A DNA stretch of 64,000 nt, from NCBI GenBank assembly GCA_009746045.1, contig RPFO01000769.1, forward strand, positions 22,501 to 86,500. The letters are read 5' to 3'. The position numbers were made by a program, and so were the translations under genes. Positions 1 to 20,500 of the stretch are shown here, one piece after another. The notes under the pieces were generated by a model. The model searched no databases. It had not been told where the DNA came from and was given only the letters and a program-made list of their open reading frames with translations. Source of the stretch: Mesostigma viride (Eukaryota; Streptophyta; Mesostigmatophyceae; Mesostigmatales; Mesostigmataceae). How positions within the stretch are numbered: position 1 is the stretch's first letter; every line of letters starts with the position of its first letter.

Positions 1-1254
1 AACGCAGGAGTCAGCCACCCACGGCTGAAGAGCCCGGCCAAAGAGCCCTCACAAGATACCCTCGGCAAATATCTCCATTCCGACTCCCTCCATGCTGGTC
101 CATCCAGGATGATGACATCCACCTGGGCACCCCAACGGCAGGGAGCAAACCCCCTTCTTTCTTGAGGTGGGGCGCTCACAAGGTGGCACTGCCTAGGCTT
201 CAGGAGGGCACCCCCCCTTCAATTGTGGCAAACGGGGTCGCTTTTCCAGGTCTTAGGCTCGGCGGATGAGTGTTGAGATGGATCCACCGAGGGATGCTCA
301 CGTCCTGGCCGAGCCGGCGCAGGACTACCCATTACACTACGCTACCACAGACAGCAGGAGCTATCCAAAGTAATCAGGGGCTCTCCAGGCCATCATGGTT
401 GCGCGGGTCGTTAGAGCCGCTGCATGGCACAGCCCGCGGATCACAGGCAGAAGAAGAAAACTCGCTCAACCCACAAGAAAACCTCGCCCCTTGGCCTCGC
501 CGACAAGCCCGCCGGAAGAAACAGAACCTTCCTCACACCCACTCGGGAAGTACAAAACTAAGCCCCCTGGTCGGCCCCACAACCGCCGGGGAAATACAAA
601 ACTCCTGGTCATCCCCTCGCTTTGGAGTGTGCTCGGGTGTGGGGATGACAAAACTCCCGCGCGGGGGATCGAAACGCGCCGAAAACCGAAACTGGCCCCC
701 TCGCCATCCCCACACCTGGGGGACCGGTATGCAACTCGCCCCCCCCTAGCCGTTCCCACACCTGCGTGCTGCCATCCCCCAACGTGCGTGCTGCCGTCCA
801 AGCCTCGGGTGCTACGGCCTTGCAAGGCAAAGCAACCAATAACATTGTGGGCGATAAAAGCCTATGGGCTTCGGGAGGGCCACCCCTTCCCATTAAGGGG
901 TCGCTTTGCCCAGATCTAGACGCGCCAATGGTCAAAACGCGCCAAAGAAATTCTGTGCCTTTGCCGGTTGCGCTCTCATGGCAGAGCAAAACTAAGCACC
1001 GTTTGCTGCCCCCATACCCGGGTGGGTGATATTAAACTTGCCTCCTTGCCTTCGCACACCCGGGTGAGCGGTCGATAAGCCCCCTTGCCGTCCCAATACC
1101 CACGTGGACGACCAAAACCCGCAAAACACAAAACCCCGCCAAAGATCAAAACACGCAGACGGCCTAAACCCGCCAAAGATTACGCCTTGCTGATTAGATC
1201 GACACTCGCCGATTGAATCAACACTCGCCAAAGGTCAAACTCCCGGGAGAGCGA
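1..1254. other. 3' flank of the kinase gene, degenerate repeats, no gene
   Basis: No reading frame here resembles a known protein. The stretch is C-rich and built from decayed units of roughly 45-50 bases that alternate CCCACACC/CCCGGGTG-like text with AAAACTCGCC-like text. Nearest the kinase stop codon, pieces such as ACTCGCCAAAG (near 1228), CCCGCCAAAGAT (near 1168) and CCCCGCCAAAGATC (near 1134) resemble the terminal coding text ACTCGCCGAAGATC at 1260, so part of it may be decayed copies of the gene's end. The overlapping open frames on both strands look like a by-product of GC richness. Confidence 0.6.
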
Positions 1255-11050
<9,796 letters not shown>

Positions 11051-12395
11051 TGCAACACCGGAATGCGCGACTGCGCCTGTTGCCTAGGTCTTCTTGGTAA
11101 TCTCTTTGCAAATCATTCCTCCGTAATGACGTGGCCGGCCTGAATGTTGGGTAGTGCTAACCATACCTGGAGCATAAACCCATCTTTACGCGCCTCTGGT
11201 AACTATTCCGCATGCCACTATTACTGGGCCTAGGGCATACATTGGCATTTCTGTCCCTATGTTAAAAATATATCAGCCACGTCTATCTTGGAATGCCAGC
11301 CCGGGCGCGGGGTATCTCCAGGATTGGCAGTCATTCGTGTTTGCATGAGAGACGACTCATGCCCCGATGGCCGGCGAGAACTACAATAAACAGCGATGCA
11401 ACCTTTGGGGGCGCGCGGTGGAGCTGCAGACCGACTTGTCTACAGATTTTCTCGTCCCCATGTTGCTGCCTGCCTTATCATTCATGCTCCTGCAAATGGG
11501 TTGGTCCACGCCCAAAAGCTCGCATGCCCCTGCGTGTCGCTACAGTACTGTAGCGGACAGAATTAGATGCACTTTCGCATGTACATGTTCAGTTCATGCT
11601 TTCGCATGTACATGTTAAATCATTGCGAAAGCGTGTTCAGTTTAGTTCAGTTCCACGCCGGCCGTGCCGACAGAGATTTATACAGTAATTAAGGATAATA
11701 ATAATTTGGGGATCCAGTGGGCCTGGTCCGGCCATACAACATTAGGGTACAAAGCACAGGGTATCCGGCGTACACCATGAAAGCGTGTGACCGAGGCCGG
11801 AAAGCGATTAAAGTGCCGATCGCAAATCGGTGTACTTGTACCCGAAAAAAAGGTAAACGAAAAGTTAACGAACCCGATCGGGATCGGCTGATCGGGCTGG
11901 ATGATGGAGCCGATCTGGATCACGGTCCACAGCTGGCCTCTCAACCCTTGGATCGCGGCCTCGGCCCGCAAATCGACCCAAGACATGTAGTATCTTGTAG
12001 TACTATCGACTTGAATGGGTGTTCTTGTTGTTGCTGAGGCCCACGCCGCACATGGGCAGCAGAGATCGACTTGAATGGGTGAGTCACCTTGTCAGCACTT
12101 GAATCCGTACTAGGGCCGGACTTGCGCTCCGTATTACGTTGTCACGTCGCGCATCCTTGGCCGGAATTGTCCCGCCTCAAAATGGCTGTCAGGGCGCGTT
12201 GTGACTGTAATTGACCATGTAATCATTCAATGATTGTGAATTTCTAAGCCATGGCGGTAACCAGGGGTAATAATATGGATAAACGACTTCTCAACTTGTG
12301 ACCAGCTCCTACTAATGACATGGCGTAAAGTGTTTTAGGCAGCTGCCCTTGCGGCACTGAAAGTTGCGCAGGCAGCTTGCCCCCCTATTGGCCAG
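11051..12395. promoter_or_regulatory. Shared upstream region of PKG (minus) and SEC16 (plus)
   Basis: The two start codons face away from each other across 1,345 bases with no convincing gene between. Short direct repeats include TTTCGCATGTACATGTT at 11573 and 11599 (containing the palindrome CATGTACATG), TCGACTTGAATGGGTG at 12007 and 12067, and AGCCATGGCGGTAAC at 12248, which recurs inside the first SEC16 codons at 12420. CGATCGGGATCGGCTGATCG-type text near 11876 is GATC-rich. No TATA box was identified. Regulatory role is inferred from position only. Confidence 0.5.
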
Positions 12396-14501
12396 ATGAC
12401 GCGGAAGAAGAAGGCCTCGAGCCATGGCGGTAACTCCCGTGTGGTGCAGGGCAAGGAAGGCAAACGAAGTGATCACGACATCCTTCTTGAGCGTGAAGAA
12501 CAAAAGGAGGAAGTAGAAGATGAGGTGAAAACTGACGACGACGGTGTGGAGGCTTACCTGGGCTCAGCGGCACAAGGGACCATAAACGGGCACGTTGACG
12601 GCGAGGGCCTGGTAAACGGGGATGACGCTGGTATTGATGACTGGATAAACGAAGGGCAAGCTGCTGATACCTCCTCCGCTGCCGGCAGCCTATCCGCAAG
12701 AGTGTCCTCGGCGTTACCTGCGGCCACCCCGCACTCCACGCCGGCACCAGCCAGCATCCCATTTTCTCAGGAGGATGCCGAGGATGCTTTCTTCGCAACC
12801 ATAGGAAATGATGAAACACCAGAAGCTACGCCAGGTTCCGAGGCATCACCGCATAACGCCCCTGATAAGCTCTCGGGAGGACAATCGGCTGCGCAGCACG
12901 CGTGGCGCCAGCAACCCGAGCCGCCGCGCCAGCAGCCGCAAGAACCCGACTGGCCCTCTCAGCAGCACGGGCGGGCGAGCGAGGAATGGAGGGGTGGAGA
13001 CGACTCCGAGGCTAACTGCGGCACGGACCAATCAGCTGCTGCGGTCCATCAATCCGAGTGGCAGTCGCAAGCAGCCATGTATGCTTCCAACGGGCCTGTT
13101 CCAGAAAATGCTCATGCTAGCTCCGGAAACGCTCCCACAGCTCCCTCGTCAGGGGCGGTCGAAGGAATCGCCCCTGAGATTCCATCTGTGCCGCCGGGCT
13201 GGGCTGCCGAGCAAGCGGAGGGTGTTGATGCCCCGTATGCCGTAGAGACAGGAGGCGGTGATGGTTGGGACATTGACCTGGAGGGTGAGCTAGAGGAAGG
13301 GCAAGGGCAAGAGGGAGGGCTAGGGCTAGGGCAAGGGCAAGAGTCAGGGCAAGGGCAAGAGCAAGGGCAAAGGCAAGGGCAAGAGGAAGGGCATGGGCAA
13401 GGGCAAGGGCAAGGGCACGGGCAAGAGGGATTGCAAGGGCAAGGGCAAGACCAGGAGGAAGAGCTTTCGAAGCAGGAGGGCGGTGACTTTGCGGTGCCTC
13501 TCAGGGCCGAGCAGACCAGTGAGCCCGAGGCGGATGGTCAGCAGCCACTCGAGTCTGTCAGTGGCAGCCTCGCTGTGTATCCTCAGACCATCCCGTTCAG
13601 GCAAGTCGCCGAGGATGATGATGAAGAGGATGCGGAGGATTTCTTTGAACGGCAGCTGCAAGGAGGCGTGGGGTCTTATCTGCCACGAGGGGATTACGAG
13701 CAGCAAGGAGGGGTCGGCTCTCATCCGTCACACGGAGGGATGGATTACGAGCAGCAAGGAGGCGTGGGGTCTCCCCATCAGGAGTCATCAACGAAGGCTG
13801 CGTCATTGTCAAGCCATCATGTCCCACCCAAGGCGGCTCCCCCGAGCCATGTTCCTCCCCCCCCACCGCCACCTGGCCCGCAGACGGCGCCCGTGGCAGC
13901 GCTCTTTGGGCAGTTTGGCCAGGGGTCCGACGAGGTGGGGGAGGAGGAGGCCTTCTTTGAGCGGGTGGCCCAGCAGGCGTCGGGCGCGTTGGACGCCGGG
14001 GTTGTGCAGGGACCCTGGGTGGGAGGGGCGCAGGAGGAGCACTCGGGGGTGGCACCAGGGGAACAAGGGCAAGCGTGGCCGGGGCAAGACCCGAGCCAGC
14101 AGCAGGGGGTAGGGGGCGAGCGAGAGGTGGAGGGAGGCGCAGAGGCGGGCTTGGGGCGAAGTGAATCTGGGCCAGAAGTCGCCGCTGCTGGTTACGTTAC
14201 CTCTCCGGCCGAGGCCATGGTAGCAGGTTTCGGTGGATGGGACGCCGGCGGAGCCCATGGAGACGGTGATGCTGCGGCAGGGGTCCCTGCAGGTGAAGGT
14301 GTGCATGCCGCCGAAAGCGCCCAATCCGGTGACAACGACGGTAGCAAATTTCCAGGAGCTGCCCCCCCGGATGGACCCGTAGAGGCAGTGCCGGCAGAGG
14401 CGGCGGGGTCGCCCAGGGGCCCTCTGTACAGTCTCCTTGGGGGCGACGACGACGGGGATGCCAAGGTGTTTGATGACCTGTTCCGGCAGCAGTGGGAGCA
14501 G

Positions 14502-14537
<36 letters not shown>

Positions 14538-14541
14538 TGGG

Positions 14542-14576
<35 letters not shown>

Positions 14577-17500
14577 CAAGCGCAAGCACAGTTGCAGCAG
14601 CAGGGGAAGGAGCAAGGCATTCCCCAACCAGGAGTGGCCCCTTCGCAGGGGTACCCTGGCGGCGAGGCCGCTGTTCCTCACGGGCCTGGCGGCGCTGTGC
14701 CGGCACCAGAAGCGAACGCTGCTGCTGCTGCTTCGGGGGATGCATCAGCCTACCCTCACCAAGAGCAGGCGTATGTGCCCGAGCAGGGCTATGTGGACGC
14801 CGCTTATTATCAGCAAGGGGGTTACTATGAGCAGGGCGGGTACTACTCGCAGGCGGGGTATTACCTGGGGTATGACCAGGGAGGGTACGCCCAGGGGCAG
14901 GCGTACGACCCGCAGGGCGGCTTTGCCCAGCCGGCGTATTCCGAAGGGGGGGCGTATGGCCAGGCGGGGTATGATGGTGGGGCGGCAGGCGTGGGGGGGG
15001 ACGCTGGGGGGGGTGACGGGAGTGGCCAGCGGGGGGCGGAGGCATATCAGGGCCAGGCGTATGGTGCAGGATATGGGCAGGATTACGGTGCAGCAGGCAG
15101 CAGCACCGGGGGGGGCTACGGTTACCAGGCGGGGTATGAGTATGGCTCGGCGGGTGCGGATCAGCAGGGGGATGCGGCGGACAGCAGTACGGGTGCTGCT
15201 GCGGGGGCGGCGGGGGCGGCAGCCACCGTTGCCGCTGGCAGCAGTAACGGCGGGTATTATGCTGGCGCTGGCGCGGTGGGTCAACCGGCTCCTGCGGACC
15301 AGGGTGGTGATGTTGGCGCGGTGACAGGTGGCAGCACCGCAGCGGCCGCGGCCGCACCGGGGGATCCCAGCAGCGGGTCTGGTTACCCACCAACGGGGGA
15401 GGGGCAGGTGGTGACGGCGGGTGCTGCGGAAGGAGGGGTATCCCAGGGGGAAGGCCAGGGGCAGGGGCAGGGATATGGGGATGCGCAAGGCCAAGAGTAT
15501 GGGCACGGGGAGGGCGGCGGGTATGGGCAGGGACAAGGTGGCTGGCATGGAGCAGATGGCAGTAGTTATACCCACCAGCAGCCACTGCAGCAGCAACAAT
15601 GGGATTACTCGCAACCGGCCTATTCGCAGCAGGACTACGCCCAGTGGCAGCAGACGCAGCAATACGAGGCCGCGGGACAGGGGGCGGCAGATACGCAGGC
15701 GGGTGCCTCTGGCGGCTATAGTGACCAGGGCCAGTACAGTGGCCAGGCGGGTGGCTATGGTGACCACGCCCAAGCGCAGTATGCGGGCTATGACAGCCAG
15801 TACTGGGGCCAGGGGTATGGCCAGGGTGCTGGCGCCCACGGTGCGGTGGATGCGCAACAGCAGCAGTACGGTAACTGGCCACCAGACCAGGGCCAGCAGC
15901 AGCAGCAAGCGTGGGGGGGGCAGTACGGTTCCTATGACCATACGGCCCCGGGTGCCTATGACCAGCAGCCGTCGGGGTACGCGGCGCCGTCGCAGTTGGG
16001 ATATGCAGAGCAGCCGCCTTGGCCCCCGCAACAGCAGCAGCAGGAGTGGCAGCAGTCACAAGGGCAGGACTGGCAGCAGCAACAGCAGCCGCAGCAGCAG
16101 CCACATGCACAAGGCAGTCAGCAGGCATGGCAGCAGCCGCAGCAACCACAGCAGCAAGCCTGGCAAGAGCAGCAACCGCAGCAAGGATGGCCGCCACAGG
16201 GTGGTCAGCAAGCTCAGTCGGGATGGCAGCAACAACAACCCTACAATCCGCAGCAGTGGCAGCCGAGCCAGCAGCAGTCTTGGGGGGGTCACTATGACGC
16301 CGCCGGGGGTCACTATGCGGCGACAACCGCGTACCCGATGCAGCCCGGCCTGTTCCTGGGCCAGGCGCCTCCTCCCTCGGCCCCTGGCAGGGCACCCACG
16401 ACGGTTGAGGAGGCGCTGCGGGACCCCTCGGGGCGCCCCCCCTGTGGCATCGCCTCGTTTGGTTTCGGTGGCTTGTTTGCGATCATGCTACCGGGGGCTG
16501 CTTCGCGGGGAGGAGGCAGCGCGGCTGCTTTGTCGCACAATCCTTATGGAAATGGAGGGGTCGCGGTGGTGGCTCCGCGGCGACCATCACCAGTGGAACT
16601 GCTCCCCTTGGGAGATGTGCTGGCACCGGGGGACGCAGGGGGGCGGCGGGAGTCCAACTCGGGCTCTGCTGGCATCCGCGTGTTTGGGTCGGTGCTCGTA
16701 TCTAGCGGACAGGAGGGTGGGCCGGGCGCGAGTGGTGGGACGTCTGAGGGGGGCCTGTTCGGTGGAGATAATTCTGGCAAGGCCCCCTTGTCCTCGGTCG
16801 GGGTCGCCTGGGTGGAGGCACTCAGGGTGTGGTCCCCCCAGGGACCGCTCTCCTCGGCCGGGTCGAGGGAGTCGGTGCTGAAATTAGCTGGGGACATGGC
16901 GGCCAAGTGCCATGAGCTGGGGGTCACGCCGGATTGCCCACGGCCAGACTCGGCGCAGCTGTTGTGGATGGTGCTGCGTGCGATGGCGCGGAATTACGGG
17001 AGCCTGCGGACGCTCCCTGGGATGGGGGGGAAGGATGGCGTGGGCGGCGTGTTCAAGAAGGACGAGAAGGTGGGTTTGGATGGGGATGGGGGGTGAATAG
17101 GGGTGGGGAGGGTTGAATAGGGACAGGGAGGTACTTGGCGCGGTGCTGGTGCTGCTAAGGGTTCTTCTTCTTTTCACCGTGGCATGCCATGTGCCAGCAG
17201 GGCGCGGACAAGTGCCTTAAAACTATGTCTTTTTTTGACATGTGTATAAATTTTTTTTCTACGTTGTTGTGTTCTTTGCTAATGTTACCACCAGGGCGGG
17301 GGCTAGAGCATTCAGGTAGCTCACGAGAAAAGAAGAGTTTCATGAGACAAGGAGAGTTTGATGTTGTTGTGTTTTTCTTTATTTATGTAGCAGGGCTCCG
17401 ACAGCAGCGGGTGGAGGCGGAGATTTTTGTACTAGTATATGAATGAACTTTGTTTCATCGTGACGCGACGTGTGCCAGCAGGGCTCCGACAAGGGCGTGG

Positions 17501-20500
17501 AGGCGGAGCTTGCGGAGCACCTGCAGGCCCACCGCAGCCGCACGCAGGCGCAGACCGCGGGCGCGGCCATGTGGGACATGGGGGGTGGCGGCATCAGCGC
17601 GGAGCGTGCCGCGGGGGAGGTGTTCCGAGGGGACCAGGTGGACGCGGCCGCCATGCAGGTGACGTTTGGGAGAAATGACAAGAGTAGATACGATGATAAG
17701 TTTATAAACAAGGCAGTAGCCTAGCATTAAGTATAGAGCGGTGACGTTTGGGAGAAATAACAAGAGTAATTATGATGATAAGCCTTTAATGAAAGTAGAA
17801 GCCTAAATGAAGTAGAACATAAGAAGAAACTATAACCATGTCCCTAGCCTGACGTTTTCGAATGGTAGTACCCTGTTTGTAGGCAGTGCAGCCCCCACAT
17901 AGGTGATGTCTTACCACACCGTGCACCTGGTACTGTGATATTTCTTTTGACAGCATGCCCCGTAGAAAACAACAAGCTAGTCACAATAGCCATCACATAG
18001 TTGATGTGTGGCTAACAAGGCACGTCTGCGGCGCCTGGTATCCGCCACGTGTCCTTGGCTCGCTCATGTTACGTTTGCCGTCGTGGTCTACCTCGGCGGT
18101 GTTTGCCCTGGTCTTCATCGGTGGGAAATGCCCTTGTCTCCAGTTGTGGCGCATTAATTGACATCGCGTAGACTGCGTCGTGAGCATAACCCTCGATGAA
18201 TTGCGCGGATGCCTAACGTGGAAGTTGTTGCCTTAAATTGCCTGGATTGGCCTCAATTCGTCCAGAAAGGCGCCCTTGTCCCCATTTGCGGCGGATGCCC
18301 CTGTGTTTATTTTGTGGCGGGGGCTAGCAGGCGGCGGCCAGTGCGGTGCAGGCGCTGCTGCTGGAGGGCAAGCGAGGGAGCGCGCTCAAAAAGGCCATGG
18401 AGGGTGGGCTGTGGGGCACAGCGCTGCTGCTGGCGCGCAACCTGGGCGACAATGTAAGGGCATGGCTTGCAACAGAGATGGCGACGGAGCCCTGGTAAAA
18501 ATATTGTACCGTTTGATAACCGCGCTGCTGCTGGCGTGCCACCTGGGCGCTGACGTAAGAGCATCGGTTTTTCGTTAAGGATGATGATGGAGGCATTGTA
18601 CAAGTGTATACTCTGGTTTATCAACCATGGGGTCTACTTATGAGGGTTTATATATACATGCTTTTGATGGTTTATCAACCATGACTCTGGTTTATCAACC
18701 ATGGGGTCTACTTATGAGGGTTTATATATACATGCTTTTGATGGTTTATCAACCATGACTCTGGTTTATAAACCATGGGGTCTATTTATGAGGGTTTATA
18801 TATACATGCTTTTGATGGTTTATCAACCATGACTCTGGTTTATCAACCATGGGGACTATTTATGAGGGTTTCTACGTAAATTAAGTAAGTGCGCGAGCAT
18901 GCACTGAAGGCATGCCACGGAGTACCGGATGAGGTACTTTTCCACGCGCATACTTCACCCGCGAAGGCAAGTGGCGCGACTCACTCGCCCAGGTCTGGAG
19001 TCGCAGATAGCAACTCGGCGTCATCCGGACTATCCAACTACTATCGGTTTCTATATACATACTTGCATACTTATGATGGTTTATCAACCATGGGCAGGTT
19101 TATTTACTACTTTATATTTTTGAAAGAGGGTTAATAGGCTTTAAAATATGCATTAAATATTTGTATTCAAACTCCTATCAGTTACTGCTATCCTTCCCTC
19201 CCCTCCTCCACCCTTCTCCCCTATGCAAACACTCTCCCTTTACACGGCAGTACTTCATGCCCATCACCCCGCGGCCTACTGTACATTTTACTTACTAATT
19301 TATTATATTGAAGTATCATTATCATCATCGTTATTATTGTGATCATTATGTTGCCCATGAGATATTCTGCCCCTTGTATCCTCCCCTCTGGTCGGCCCCT
19401 GTCCGACACGCGCGGTGCTTCCATGACATGGCAGTCAATGCCTATATAGCCCTCTTTTCAGCCGTACCTTAGCATCCCCCCCCCCCACACATACAGTACT
19501 TCCACGGCATGGCAGTTGAGGTGGATGCCTTCCATACAAGTTTTGAGGCTTGTAATAATGTGCGCTTGTATAGTAGTAATGTGCCCTTGTGAAAAATAAA
19601 TGTAAGTTTATGTGCACTCTTTTCCCCCGACACCCTATGCAAACGCTCCCCGCATCCTCAGTACTTCCACGACGTCGCGGTCGAGATGGCGGAGCGCCAG
19701 CTGGTGGAGGGGTCCCCCCTGCGCACGCTGACGCTGCTGCTCGCGGGCCACTCACGCCGCGTGTTCGGGGAGGCGGGCACGCAGTCCCCCGGTAGCGGCC
19801 TCACGGGGCGTGGTGACGGCGCCAGCAGCGGGACCGGGCGTGAGGGGGGCGTCAGCCGCTCGAGCAGCAGCCACAGTCTGTCGAGTCAGGACGGCTTTGG
19901 GTCGCAGGTGAGGGGAGGGGTGGGAGATGGGGTAGTCAGGACGGCTTTGGGTCGCAGGTGAGGGGAGGGTGGGAGATGGGGTAGTCAGGACGGCGTTGGG
20001 TCGCAGGTGAGGGGAGGGGTGGGAGATGGGGTAGTCAGGACGGCGTTGGGTCGCAGGTGAGGGAGGGGGTAGGAGATGGGGTAGTCAGGACGGCGTTGGG
20101 TTGCAGGTGAGGGGAGGGGTTGGAGATGGGGTAGTCGGGACGGCTTTGGGTCGCAGGTGAGGGGAGGGGTGGGAGATGGGGTAGTCAGGACGGCGTTGGG
20201 TCGCAGGTGAGGGGAGTGGTGGGAGATGGGGTTGTCAGGACGGCTTTGGGTCGCAGGTGAGGGGAGGGGTGGGAGATGGGGTAGTCAGGAAGGCTTTGGG
20301 TCGCAGGTAAGGGGAGGGGTGGGAGATGGGGTAGTCAGGACGGCTTTGGGTCGCAGGTGAGGGGAGGGGTGGGAGATGGGGTACAAAGGAAGGGAAGAAG
20401 GACGAGGGGAATAGCCGTGGTTCGTCCAGTCAGGACGGCGTGGGGTCGCGGGTGAGAGAGCTGTGCCAGTGCCAATGAAGTGGGCGTACTACGAGGTTTA

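Noticed and set aside
14197-16395. 732-residue ORF antisense to SEC16 exon 1, and several 90-480-residue frames in both strands there
   Set aside because: Shadows of a GC-rich repetitive coding exon. The sense frame has the SEC16 domains and correct splice sites.
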